A stretch of 64,000 nucleotides of DNA from Streptomyces olivaceus (GCF_000721235.1 NZ_JOFH01000027.1:62001-126000); one strand, 5' to 3'. Shown: positions 37,354 through 46,448, counted from the first letter of the stretch. Numbers and translations: made by a program. Notes: a model not told the origin generated them from the letters alone.

Positions 37354-39162
37354 ATGCTCAGTGACAGCACAGCGCGCGACCGAAACATCGCGCGAGCACG
37401 CCTGAAGTTCCTGGAGAACGCGGAACTGCCTGCGGCGATTGTGCCCGAGGGCATCCTCAACTCCTGGCAGCGTTCCAAGTACCTGGGGATCGGCACGGAC
37501 GAGGTGGTCGTCCCCTACCAGCCGGACTTCGACCGGGAGAGCCGCCTGGTGCGCGCCGCCACGCCCGTCCTGGACCGGCTGGAACAGGCGCTGACGGGTT
37601 CGGACGCCAGCGTGATCGTGACCGACCGCAACGGCTGGGTGCGGGACCGCCGCGTCGGGGAGAAGCGGCTCTCGGCGCACCTGGACCGGGTCCACCTGGC
37701 GCCCGGCTTCAACTACGCCGAGCAGTTCGTCGGCACGAACGGCATCGGCGTCGCGCTGGAGGAGCGCCGGCCCAACGTGGTGCTGGGCACCGAGCACTTC
37801 AACGAACGCCTGCAGGGCGTCTCCTGCGCCGCCGCCCCGATCCGCAACTCGGTCACCGGACGGGTCGAGGGGGCCATGAACCTGACCTGCTGGAACGGCC
37901 CGGCGCGCCCCCTCATGGCAGCCCTCGTGCAGGAAGCCGTCGAGGACATCGAGCGCGTGATGTACGAGTTCAGCAGCGCCCACCAGCGCGCTCTCCTGGA
38001 GGCGTTCCAGCAGGTCACCCACTACGGCGACCGGCCGGTGCTCTGCCTCGGCCAGGATCTCGTGCTCGCCAACACCGCCGCCTCGGCGCGGCTCACCGGC
38101 GACGACCACCGGCTGCTGCACGAGGCCGCCGCCGAGTTCGGGCACGCGCCCCGCACCCGCAGGGAGGTACGCCTGACCGGCGGGCAGCACGCCGTGATGC
38201 GCTGCCGGCAGGTCGACAGCCCGGCGGGCGCGGCCGGATACCTGCTGGAGCTGGCCTTCACGGACCACCCGGCCGACCGGCCCGACCCCCGTACGAGGCC
38301 GGGTACCCGCACGGAGGCGGGCGCGGCCGTGGGCCCCTGGCCGCTGCCCGGCCTGGTCGGCACGGACCCGGCCTGGAACGCGGTCTCCCGCACCGTCTCG
38401 CGCTGCGCCCGCGCCCGCACCCCGCTGCTGCTCCACGGCGAGCCCGGCACCGGCAAGGCGACCCTGGTCCGCGCCGCGCACGCGCTGACCGGTGCGGCCT
38501 CGGCCCCCGTCGTCGTGGACGCCGCCGTCCCCGGGGCCGCGGACGCCGGGCACGACCTGCCGGCCGCCCTGCGCGCGGCGCCCGCCGGACCGGGCCGCGT
38601 CCTGGTCCTGCGCAACGTCGACGCGGTACCGCCCGAGGACGAGGCCGCCGTCGCCGGGGCACTGGAGGCCGCGACGGCGCAGGGCACCTGGCTCGTCGGC
38701 ACACTGCAGGGCGCACTCGGCGTGCCGGAGGCGCTGCGCAACCGCTTCCTCGAAGTGGCGGAGGTACCCGCCCTGCGGCACCGGCTCGCGGACCTCCCGG
38801 CCCTGGTCGACTGCCTGCTGCGGCGCATCGGCCCCGGCGTGGAGTGCGCCCCGGAGGCCGTGGCGCCGCTGCGCCGGCACGACTGGCCCGGCAACGTCCG
38901 CGAACTGAGCCTCGTCCTGAGCCGGGCCGCCGCGGCCCGCCGCACGTACCGGATCGAACTCGGCGACCTGCCGCCGTCCCTGCACAGCGCGGGCAGCCGG
39001 TCCCTGAGCGTGTGGGAGGCGTCCGAGCGCGACACCCTGGTCCAGGCGCTCCTGGAGGCCGACGGCAACAAGCTGCTCGCGGCCCAGCGGCTCGGCATCT
39101 CCCGGACGACGATCTACCGCAAGATGCGGGCCTACGGCATCACCCTCCCCGCCCGGGGCTGA
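37354..39162 (+). CDS. AcoR/MimR-like GAF-AAA-Fis transcriptional activator
   Basis: A 602-residue regulator predicted to switch on the divergent SDR operon. Residues 60-210 form a GAF sensor with the GTNGIGVALEERRP segment typical of AcoR-type proteins. Residues 330-510 are a shrunken AAA+ domain: Walker A is intact (GEPGTGKATLVRA) but the GAFTGA loop that contacts sigma-54 is absent, fitting a host with no sigma-54. The C-terminus is a Fis-type HTH (NKLLAAQRLGISRTTIYRKMR). MimR, the activator of mycobacterial diiron monooxygenase genes, belongs to this class. ATG 37354 has GGAGG at good spacing. Confidence 0.85.
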   Translation: MLSDSTARDRNIARARLKFLENAELPAAIVPEGILNSWQRSKYLGIGTDEVVVPYQPDFDRESRLVRAATPVLDRLEQALTGSDASVIVTDRNGWVRDRRVGEKRLSAHLDRVHLAPGFNYAEQFVGTNGIGVALEERRPNVVLGTEHFNERLQGVSCAAAPIRNSVTGRVEGAMNLTCWNGPARPLMAALVQEAVEDIERVMYEFSSAHQRALLEAFQQVTHYGDRPVLCLGQDLVLANTAASARLTGDDHRLLHEAAAEFGHAPRTRREVRLTGGQHAVMRCRQVDSPAGAAGYLLELAFTDHPADRPDPRTRPGTRTEAGAAVGPWPLPGLVGTDPAWNAVSRTVSRCARARTPLLLHGEPGTGKATLVRAAHALTGAASAPVVVDAAVPGAADAGHDLPAALRAAPAGPGRVLVLRNVDAVPPEDEAAVAGALEAATAQGTWLVGTLQGALGVPEALRNRFLEVAEVPALRHRLADLPALVDCLLRRIGPGVECAPEAVAPLRRHDWPGNVRELSLVLSRAAAARRTYRIELGDLPPSLHSAGSRSLSVWEASERDTLVQALLEADGNKLLAAQRLGISRTTIYRKMRAYGITLPARG

Positions 39163-39165
39163 CCC

Positions 39166-39197
39166 GGCCGCCGGCCTCCCTCCCGGGACCGGCGGCC
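39166..39197 (+). terminator. hairpin terminator after the activator gene
   Basis: GGCCGCCGG and CCGGCGGCC form a perfect 9-bp stem with a 14-base loop, starting four bases after the stop codon. Confidence 0.55.
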
Positions 39198-39216
39198 CGC
39201 GCCGCGTCCGGTGCTA

Positions 39217-39349
39217 GGGTCTGTCGTCAAATTCCCGTCGTCCGCCCGGAGGGCGGGCCTGGCGGCGTCAGGTGCGTGCTCTCGGCGTGCCGGGCGTCGA
39301 CCGGCGTACTGGTTGTACGTGGTCGGCGCCCGGTGCGGCGAGAGTGCGC
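39217..39349. mobile_element. one-ended miniature repeat element at the EndoH 3' end
   Basis: Begins with GGGTCTGTCGTCAAA and a CCGCCCGGAGGGCGG hairpin, then a long imperfect stem (arms 39274-39302 and 39321-39349, 24 of 29 matching). Its first 42 bases match 38 of 42 to one end of the element in the riboswitch at 62144-62207. The right arm ends exactly where EndoH homology resumes (39350). The expected second terminal repeat is missing, so this is a deletion derivative or a recombined end. No transposase is encoded, so any mobilisation would need one in trans. Confidence 0.6.
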
Positions 39350-40138
39350 GATCTCCACGGCCGCCGGCGACAGCTGCGACTTGGGCAGTCCGATGCCGGG
39401 GACCTGCCAGGTGCCGTAGTACGGGTTCCAGGCGTAGTCGAACTTGCCGGAGACGTCGACGCCGCCGTAGGACAGGCGGGACGCGGCCGGGCCGATGTTG
39501 TAGAGGCTGATGATCTTGTCCGGCAGGTTCGCCCGCAGCGCCGTCACCAGGTGCACGAACGAGCTGTCGTTGGGCTGGCCGGTGCCGTTGTTGCCGTAGT
39601 CGGCGTACTCGTCGTCGAAGTCGATGCCGTCGAGGCCGTACTCGGCCACGGTGTCCGACATCTCCTTGGCGAACGCCGAAGCCGCCTCCTGGGACGGGAA
39701 GTTGGCGAACCCGGCGCCCTCGTGGTTGCCGAGCACCGAGAGCACGACCTTGATGCCCTGCTCCTGCAGCGGCCGGATCTCCGTGTCGGCGTTGTCGAGG
39801 ACGCGCTGCACGTTCTCGTTGAAGTGGAGGTACGCCGACTTGCTGTTCGTGTCGTAGTTGATGTTCGCCGCGAAGATCACGGCGACGTCGAAAACGTTGT
39901 CACCGTCGGCGAGCGTGTACTTGCCGACGTTGCGCATGCTGTGGTTGTTCACCTCGACGTAGGCGACCGAGGTCGGCCCGTCCTTGGCGGCAGCGGCGGC
40001 GGGTGCGGGGGCCGCCTCCGCGTCGGTGGCGCCGCTCGCACCGGCCGTGGCGGCCGTGCCGAGGGCGAGGGCCGCGACGGCCGTGAGCGCCAGGGCGCCC
40101 GTCCGTACTCTGTTCCGTTTCCGCACCGGAGTGGACAT
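39227..40138 (-). pseudogene. EndoH-type endo-beta-N-acetylglucosaminidase (GH18), 3'-truncated by a repeat element
   Basis: EndoH cuts the chitobiose core of high-mannose N-glycans outside the cell. The frame encodes 303 residues with a Sec signal (ALALTAVAALALGTAATAGASG) and nearly the whole EndoH barrel, including the DxxDxDxE motif DGIDFDDE (D175, E177 catalytic). Homology to the S. plicatus enzyme, recalled from memory, stops after QLSPAAVEI at residue 263. The last 40 residues are translated from the repeat element and the TGA lies in its terminal repeat. About 53 native residues, with the eighth barrel strand and helix, are lost, so activity is doubtful. GAAGGGAG precedes ATG 40138. 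It would fit functionally with the mannan locus. Confidence 0.72.
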
Positions 40139-40507
40139 GGTGGGTCGTCTCCCTTCGCAGGGCCGGCGCCCGACTGGTTCGGGGCGCCGAGTGGGGGACT
40201 ACGAGTTTTCCGCCGCAGTGAACGAAGTCCGGCGACCGCACGCGAACCCTTCACTAATTCTCCACGCGAAGCGTCCCAACTGGGCTGCCGTCCGGCCGGA
40301 TTGACCGACCGGCGAGGCCCCGCCCCGCACCCCCTACCGCGGTAGCACCCCCACATTGGCTCCCCGGTATGACGCCACGCACGCGACCGCCCCCGCACGC
40401 TCCCTCCTGCCCGCCCGGATTCCAGATTCCCGTATCCCGAATCGATTCCCGAATCCTCGCCCCCCGGACTCCCGGACTCCCGGACCCCACGGAACGGATG
40501 GACGTTC
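40139..40507. other. divergent intergenic region, EndoH versus MFS operon
   Basis: About 370 bases with no gene. The EndoH side carries a GAAGGGAG ribosome-binding site. The MFS side is C-rich and holds the palindrome GAATCGATTC (40439-40448) and tandem CCGGACTCC copies (from about 40464). The palindrome is a possible operator; the tandem copies look like simple sequence. Confidence 0.4.
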
Positions 40508-41911
40508 ATGACGACGACCCTGCCCCCCTCGCCCCCACCCACCATGGGGAGGACCGCAGTCGGGGCGCTCGGCCTCCTCGCGCTGTCCACCGGCGCCCTG
40601 GAGTCGGTGGTGTCACCGACGATCCCGCTCCTGGAGCGCGAACTGGACCTGAGCCAGTCCGAGTCGGCGCTGCTCAGCATCGTGCTCCTCATCACCGGCG
40701 CGCTCATCACCCCGCTGGCCGGCAAGTTCGGCGACCGCTACGGCGGCAAGAAGGTCCTGATCCGGCTGATGGCGGTCGTGACGGTCGGTGGCACGGTGTC
40801 CGCCCTCGCCCCCAACCTGCCCGTGCTGCTGCTCGGCCAGGTGCTGCAGGGCGCGATGGTGGGCGCGCTGCCCCTCTCCTTCATCGTGGTGCGCAAGCAC
40901 CTCCCCGCGGGCGAGTCGAAGGTGGCCATCGGCGTGGTCAGCGGACTCTTCGTCGGCGGCGGGATGGTCGGCATGCTGTCGGCCGGCCCGGTCGCCGACG
41001 CGCTCTCCCGGCACTGGATGTTCGCCCTGCCGACGCTGGCGGTCGCCGGAGCCACCCTGCTGGTGAACCGCCTGATGCCCTCCGACCCACCGGGCCGCTC
41101 CCACGGCACCCGTATCGACTGGCCCGGCCTGCTCCTGCTGAGCGGAACGTTGGTCACCCTCATGCTCGTCCTCGCGCTGGCGCCCGAGGCCGCCTCGCAG
41201 CCCCTCGCGCTCGGCGCTCTCCTCGTGATCCTGGCCGCCCTCGTCACCGCCTGGATCCGCGTCGAACGACGCGCGACCGCCCCGATGATCGACCTGCGCA
41301 TGCTGGCGCGGCCCGCGATCTGGAAGGCGTGCGTGCTGACGTTCGTGATCTGCCTCGGCACGTCGACGGCGGTCTTCCTCGTCCCGCAGCTGCTCGACGA
41401 GCGCGGCGACGGGTACGGGTTCGGGGCGAGCGCCACCCAGATCGGCTTCATCCTGCTGCCCGGCGCCATCGCCGCGACGCTCGCCGGACCGCTCGGCGGC
41501 ATCGGGGACCGCCGGTTCGGCTCGCGCGCCGTGGTCAACTTCGGCGTCGTCACGATGGCCGCCTCCCTGCTCGCCCTGGCGGCCGTGCACTCCGAGATCT
41601 GGCACGTCGCCGTCGCCAAGGCGCTGATCGCGCTGGCCAACGGCCTGTGCGTCACGGCCATGATGACCAGCACCGCCACGGCCGTCGACGAGAGCGACAC
41701 CGGCATCGCCTCCAGCCTGATCCTGACGAGCCGGGTGCTCGGCTACGCCGTGGGCGGCCAGCTCGGCGGCGCCCTGCTTACCGCCGCAACCCCCTCCGGC
41801 TCGGAGACGGCGGCCGAATCGGCCTACGTCACCGGCTTCGTCCTGGCCGGCGTCGTCACGTCGCTGGCCCTGTTCGTCACCCGCACCATGCGCAAGGGAG
41901 TCTCGTCATGA
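40508..41911 (+). CDS. MFS transporter (DHA2-like efflux)
   Basis: A 467-residue integral membrane exporter with about 14 transmembrane segments. TM1 has LLALSTGALESVVSPTIPLLE in place of the usual D-rich motif, and loop 2-3 has the motif A-like GKFGDRYGGKKVLI. LSRHWMFALPTLAVAGATLLV corresponds to the DHA2 mid-region. ATG 40508 is the longest plausible start; ATG 40541 is an alternative. The stop overlaps the start of the FAD monooxygenase by four bases, so an efflux plus inactivation pair is suggested. Confidence 0.82.
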   Translation: MTTTLPPSPPPTMGRTAVGALGLLALSTGALESVVSPTIPLLERELDLSQSESALLSIVLLITGALITPLAGKFGDRYGGKKVLIRLMAVVTVGGTVSALAPNLPVLLLGQVLQGAMVGALPLSFIVVRKHLPAGESKVAIGVVSGLFVGGGMVGMLSAGPVADALSRHWMFALPTLAVAGATLLVNRLMPSDPPGRSHGTRIDWPGLLLLSGTLVTLMLVLALAPEAASQPLALGALLVILAALVTAWIRVERRATAPMIDLRMLARPAIWKACVLTFVICLGTSTAVFLVPQLLDERGDGYGFGASATQIGFILLPGAIAATLAGPLGGIGDRRFGSRAVVNFGVVTMAASLLALAAVHSEIWHVAVAKALIALANGLCVTAMMTSTATAVDESDTGIASSLILTSRVLGYAVGGQLGGALLTAATPSGSETAAESAYVTGFVLAGVVTSLALFVTRTMRKGVSS

Positions 41912-43152
41912 CCCGCACCGCACCCCGCCGCAAGGTCCTGATCTCCGGAGCCAGCATCGCCGGCCCCGCCCTGGCCTACTGGCTCAACCGCCACGGACAC
42001 GAGGTCACGGTCGTCGAGAAGGCCGGCGCGCTCCGCAGCGGCGGCTACCCCATCGACGTACGCGGCACCGCGCTGGACGTGGTGGACCGGATGGGGCTGC
42101 TCCCCCGACTGCGCGACGCGCACATCGACCTGCGCCGCCTCACCTTCCTGAACGGCGACGGCAGCGAGGTCACGTCCCTCCACCCGCACGCCGTCACCGG
42201 CGGCGTCGAGGGACGCGACCTGGAGATCCGGCGCGGCGACCTGACGGACGCCCTGTACGAGGCGGTCCGCGACGACGTGGAGTTCCTCTTCAACGACTCC
42301 GTCGCCACCCTCGACCAGTCCGCCCACGGGGTCGACGTCACCTTCCGCGGCGGCGGCAGCCGCACCTTCGACATGGTCTTCGGCGCGGACGGCATGCACT
42401 CCGCCACCCGCAAGGCGCTCTTCGGTCCCGAGGAGCAGTTCCACCACTACCTCGGCTACTGCTTCGCGGTCTTCCCCATGCGCAACACCCTCGGCCTCTC
42501 CCACGAGACGGTCATGTGGAACACCCCGGGCAGGGCGGCGGCCCTCTACGCCACGGGCGACACCGACGAGGTCCACGCCTTCCTGAACTTCGCCCAACCC
42601 GAGCCTCCCCGCGCTGCGTTCGGCGACCCGCAGACCCAGCGAGAGCTGATCGCCAAGGTCTTCGCCGACGCCGGCTGGCAGGTGCCGGCCATCCTGACCG
42701 CCCTCCGCGACGCCGACGACGTGTTCTTCGACGCGGTCGGCCAGATCCGCATGCCCCGCTGGACCAGCGGCAGGGTCGCGCTCCTCGGCGACGCCGCGTA
42801 CGCCCCCTCGTTCCTCACCGGCCAGGGCACCAGCCTCGCCCTCGTCGGCGCCTACATGCTCGCGGCGTCCCTGGCCGACCGCGACCACGCCGGGGGCTTC
42901 GCCGCGTACGAGCACGCCACCCGCGACTTCGTCACCCGGAACCAGGCCCTCGTCGGCAAGGGCGGCGCCACCCTCTTCCCGACCACGGCGTCGGCCCTGG
43001 CCCAGCGCAACACCCGCCTACGCGGCCTCAGCGCGATGCCGGTCCCGGAGCCCCGGCCGGCCCACTCGTCCCTGACCCTGCCCGGACCCGGCGACCGCGT
43101 GACGCGCCATAGTGGGTCGCGTCCTTCACACAACGGTTCATGTCGGTCCTGA
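41908..43152 (+). CDS. FAD-dependent aromatic monooxygenase (TetX/PHBH-like)
   Basis: A 414-residue group A flavoprotein monooxygenase that hydroxylates aromatic or polyketide-type compounds. The dinucleotide motif is LISGASIAGPALAYWLNRHGHEVTVVEKA at residues 11-39. RGDLTDALYEAV and the second FAD motif GRVALLGDAAYAPSFLTGQG follow in order. The pattern resembles TetX-like antibiotic-modifying enzymes, but the substrate cannot be read from the sequence. ATG 41908 overlaps the MFS stop (ATGA), indicating one transcript and a shared purpose, plausibly detoxification. Confidence 0.85.
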   Translation: MTRTAPRRKVLISGASIAGPALAYWLNRHGHEVTVVEKAGALRSGGYPIDVRGTALDVVDRMGLLPRLRDAHIDLRRLTFLNGDGSEVTSLHPHAVTGGVEGRDLEIRRGDLTDALYEAVRDDVEFLFNDSVATLDQSAHGVDVTFRGGGSRTFDMVFGADGMHSATRKALFGPEEQFHHYLGYCFAVFPMRNTLGLSHETVMWNTPGRAAALYATGDTDEVHAFLNFAQPEPPRAAFGDPQTQRELIAKVFADAGWQVPAILTALRDADDVFFDAVGQIRMPRWTSGRVALLGDAAYAPSFLTGQGTSLALVGAYMLAASLADRDHAGGFAAYEHATRDFVTRNQALVGKGGATLFPTTASALAQRNTRLRGLSAMPVPEPRPAHSSLTLPGPGDRVTRHSGSRPSHNGSCRS

Positions 43153-43185
43153 CGTTGATGTGCGCCCCGGGAAGAGGGCAAGCTC

Positions 43186-44244
43186 TCACAGCTCCACCAG
43201 GACCGCACCCACGTGGCGGCCTTCAACCAGTTCACGCAGGGCCCTGGGGGCGTTGTCGAGGCCGTGCAGCCGGGCGTGCGGGAAGGCCAGCGTGCCGTCG
43301 CGCAGCCCGGCGCCGAACCGGTTGTGCCACTCGGGGATCAGATCGAGGTGGTCCGTGTGGAGGACGGTGCCGCGCAGCGTGATGCCCCGGGTCAGCAGGG
43401 AGAAGGTGTCGATGGCCGTCGTCGGGGTGCCGGAGTCCGTGAGCTGGGCGTCCAGCGCGCCGACGAGGCCGATACGGGCACCCCGGTTGGCCACGGCGAT
43501 CGATGCCTGGAGCTGTTCGCCGCCGACGCTGTCGATCACCGCGTCGACGCCCTCCGGAGCCACGGCGCGCAACTGGTCCTCGATCGGTCCCGCGCCGCGG
43601 AGCACGACGGCGTCGTAGCCGAGTTCCTCGCGCAGGATGGCCGCCTTGTGCTGCGAGCCGACGCTGCCGATGACGCGCCGGGCCCCGCGCAGTCGGGCCG
43701 CCTGCCCGGCGAGGGAGCCCACACCGCCTGCCGCACCGGTGACGAAGACCGTGTCCCCGGGCCCTACCTCGGCTCCCCGGGTGACGGCCATCCAGGCCGT
43801 GGGGCCCTGCGACAGGTAGGCCGCGGGGTCGGGCAGCAGGCCGGGGTCGACGCCCTGGACGTCGGAGGGGTCCAGCAGGGCGAACTCGCGCCAGCCGAGG
43901 TCGTACTGGACAAGATCGCCGGGGACGAACCCGGTGCCGGGAGCGGCCACGACCTCGCCGATCGCGGGGCCGTACAGCGGCTCACCGAGCGCGAAGGGAC
44001 GCATCGGCACGTCGGTCGTCTCGTCCATGAGTGTCCGCATCACGGCGGCAACGCTCATGACTCTGGTGCGGACGAGGAGCCGGCCGGGCTCGGGGGAGGG
44101 CGTCGGGACCTCGGCGATCTCGAAGAGATCGTCCGTGAGCCGTGCACCCGGCGCGGGACGGGCGGCCAACCGGACCTCGCGGTGGGTGCGCAGACCGTGG
44201 TCGCCGCGGGGGGTGCGGCGGCTGTCGGAGGGTGGAGTGGTCAT
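43186..44244 (-). CDS. NADP-dependent MDR oxidoreductase (PTGR/quinone-reductase type)
   Basis: A zinc-free medium-chain reductase of 352 residues. There is no metal-binding Cys cluster. The nucleotide motif is VFVTGAAGGVGSLAGQAARLRGARRVIGSVGS, and GPTAWMAVTRGAEVGPGD is the usual approach to it, as in leukotriene B4 dehydrogenase/prostaglandin reductase-like enzymes that reduce activated double bonds. ATG 44244 has GGAGG eight bases upstream. The gene is divergent from a LysR regulator that probably controls it. Confidence 0.85.
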   Translation of the reverse strand: MTTPPSDSRRTPRGDHGLRTHREVRLAARPAPGARLTDDLFEIAEVPTPSPEPGRLLVRTRVMSVAAVMRTLMDETTDVPMRPFALGEPLYGPAIGEVVAAPGTGFVPGDLVQYDLGWREFALLDPSDVQGVDPGLLPDPAAYLSQGPTAWMAVTRGAEVGPGDTVFVTGAAGGVGSLAGQAARLRGARRVIGSVGSQHKAAILREELGYDAVVLRGAGPIEDQLRAVAPEGVDAVIDSVGGEQLQASIAVANRGARIGLVGALDAQLTDSGTPTTAIDTFSLLTRGITLRGTVLHTDHLDLIPEWHNRFGAGLRDGTLAFPHARLHGLDNAPRALRELVEGRHVGAVLVEL

Positions 44245-44359
44245 GGTGGTCGCCTCCGGGCTGAGTGCGCTTCGTGTGCCCTCCACGCTCCGCTTCCCGG
44301 TCGATCATGTCCAACGAACAATTTTGCTCGCAGCCATCACCTGGCGAGATGCTTGGGGG

Positions 44360-45250
44360 GTGGAGCTGCGTCAGTTGGAGTGCTTTGTCGCGGTGGCGGA
44401 GGAGTCGAGTTTCACGCGCGCCGCGGCCCGGTTGCACGTCGTGCAGTCGGCTGTGTCGGCGACGATCGCCTCCCTGGAGCGGGAGTTGAACTCCAGACTG
44501 CTGGAGCGCACTTCCAGGCGGGTCGAGCTCTCGGACGCGGGGCGGGTGCTGCTGCCGAAGGCCCGAGCGGTCCTCGACGCCGCGCGTGACGCGCGCGACG
44601 CGGTCGACGACGCCAACGGTGGCGTCAGAGGAACACTGCGCATAGGAACGATGAGTTCACTGGGGCAGATCGACCTGCCCTCGCTGCTGGGCCGCTTCCA
44701 CCGCGAACACCCCGCTGTCTCCGTGCACCTGGCCACTGCGGCGTCGTGCGGCGGCTCACCGGGGCTCGTCGAAGCGCTCACGGAGGGGAGGCTCGACCTC
44801 GCGTTCGTCTCGATTCCCGGTCCTCCACCGGTCGGCGTGCGCTGGGAAGACATCACCAGGACGCCGTTGGACCTCGTCGTTCCCCCGGGGCACCGGCTTG
44901 CCGATCAGAGCCAGGTGGCACTCGGGGAGCTGGCAGGTGAAGGGTTCATCGACTTCCCGGTCGGTTACGGCAACCGCGCTGTGACGGATCGAGTGTTCGC
45001 CGCGGCCGGGCTTTCACGCCATGTCGTCGTCGAGATCACCGCCATCGGGGACGGCGCCGACTTCGTCCGCCACGGCTTGGGTGTGGCTCTGCTGCCCCGG
45101 GGCAGCGCGGAGCCCGGCAGCGACCTGGTCTCGCTGCCTGTCACCGGCGCGGACCTCGACTGGCCGATATCCCTGGCCACGCGCAGTGACCGGACTCCGA
45201 GCGCGGCGGCCCGCGCCTTCCAGCGCCTGGTCGGCAAGCACCTGTGGTGA
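44360..45250 (+). CDS. LysR-family transcriptional regulator
   Basis: A 296-residue regulator. The N-terminal HTH starts immediately (ELRQLECFVAVAEESSFTRAAARLHVVQSAVSATIASLE) and a two-lobed substrate-binding domain follows (GTLRIGTMSSLGQIDLPSLLGRF...). GTG 44360 is chosen because the LysR HTH always begins within a few residues of the start; GGGGGG just before it may aid initiation. It is divergent from the MDR reductase with 115 bases between, a standard LysR/target pair. Confidence 0.87.
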   Translation: MELRQLECFVAVAEESSFTRAAARLHVVQSAVSATIASLERELNSRLLERTSRRVELSDAGRVLLPKARAVLDAARDARDAVDDANGGVRGTLRIGTMSSLGQIDLPSLLGRFHREHPAVSVHLATAASCGGSPGLVEALTEGRLDLAFVSIPGPPPVGVRWEDITRTPLDLVVPPGHRLADQSQVALGELAGEGFIDFPVGYGNRAVTDRVFAAAGLSRHVVVEITAIGDGADFVRHGLGVALLPRGSAEPGSDLVSLPVTGADLDWPISLATRSDRTPSAAARAFQRLVGKHLW

Positions 45251-45403
45251 CTCGGCGGGGCGCGTACCGTTCCGCGCGAGGGCCGGGCGCCACGACCACT
45301 GGAGGTACCGCCGTCTGCTCCGGCAGCGAGGCATCCGCCCCGAACTCCTGAGTGCCGGTTCCGTTCCGATGTTCCCCGCCCTCCGGGGGACAGAAGCCCG
45401 CCG

Positions 45404-46396
45404 TCAGTTCGCCTCCGGCCCGAACCGACGCCTGTACGCAGACGGTGTGATGCCGGTCTCGCGCCGCATCAGCGTGCGCAGATTGGCAGCTGTGCCAAGC
45501 CCGCTGCGCCGCGCGACCACCTCGAACCGGGAATCGCCTCGCTCGATCAACCGGCACGCCAGAGCGAGCCGTTCCCCCGTCAGCCATGCCAGCGGCGTCG
45601 TGCCCAACTGCGCCTGGAAGCGGCGATGCAGTGTTGCCGGACTGACCGCCGCACGCGCCGCAAGGCCGGACACGGTGAGCGGTGAGTCCAACCGTTCCTG
45701 GGCCCAGGCCAGAACGGGCGCCAAGGACTCGTCCGCCGGGTCGGGCATGGGGCGCTCCACGAACTGCCGCTGCCCACCGTCCCGGTGCGCCGCGAAGACC
45801 AGCCGCCGGCTCACAGCGTTGGCGACCTCCGCGCCGTAGTCGCGGCGGACCACGTGCAGCCCAAGATCGAGCGCAGCGGCACTGCCTGCCGAGGTGAGGA
45901 TGTCACCATCGTCAACGAACAGCACGTCTGCTTCGAGCCGGACAGAGGGGAAGCGGGTCCGGAAGGAATCCGCCCACTGCCAGTGCGCGGTGGCCCGGCG
46001 CCCGTCGAGGACTCCGGCCTCGGCCAGGGTGAAGGCGCCGCTGCAGAGGCCGACCAGTCGCGCGCCTCGGGCGTGTGCCCGGCGGACGGCGTCGAGCACG
46101 GCGGGACGGCGGGGTACTTCGATGTCCGGACGGTTGGGGACGATCAGAGTGTCCGCCGCGTCGGCGGCTTCCAGGCCGGCGACTCCCGTGAGCGTGAAGA
46201 AGCCGTCTCGCATCAGGGTGCGGGGCTGGGGGGAGCAGAGCCTGAAGTCGTAGAGAGCACGGCTGATCTCCGGTCTGTGCAAACCGAAGACCTCGGTCGC
46301 GCAGCCGAGCTCGAAGGGGTTCGAGTTCTCGTCCACGATCACGACGACCCGGTGTACGCCTGCTGCGCGAACTCCGTGCGAGGATTCTTTCGTCAT
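45404..46396 (-). CDS. AraC-type regulator with DJ-1/PfpI sensory domain (FtrA/GlxA-like)
   Basis: A 330-residue activator. Residues 15-190 form a class I glutamine-amidotransferase-like domain (VVVIVDENSNPFELGCATEVF, and the nucleophile-elbow LVGLCSGAFTLAEAGVLDGRRATAHW). Residues 220-325 are two AraC helix-turn-helix motifs (LTVSGLAARAAVSPATLHRRFQ and FEVVARRSGLGTAANLRTLMRRETGI). TAGGA before ATG 46396 fits the start. The divergent gene 52 bases away is a small cupin. Confidence 0.87.
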   Translation of the reverse strand: MTKESSHGVRAAGVHRVVVIVDENSNPFELGCATEVFGLHRPEISRALYDFRLCSPQPRTLMRDGFFTLTGVAGLEAADAADTLIVPNRPDIEVPRRPAVLDAVRRAHARGARLVGLCSGAFTLAEAGVLDGRRATAHWQWADSFRTRFPSVRLEADVLFVDDGDILTSAGSAAALDLGLHVVRRDYGAEVANAVSRRLVFAAHRDGGQRQFVERPMPDPADESLAPVLAWAQERLDSPLTVSGLAARAAVSPATLHRRFQAQLGTTPLAWLTGERLALACRLIERGDSRFEVVARRSGLGTAANLRTLMRRETGITPSAYRRRFGPEAN

Positions 46397-46448
46397 GTGC
46401 GATTCCTAGCACTCGCGGTGGTCAGACGGTACGGCTCAGGATGAGCCC

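Noticed and set aside
40464..40492. Tandem CGGACTCC units as a possible repeat-based regulator site
   Set aside because: Only two to three short units inside a C-rich stretch; better explained as simple sequence.
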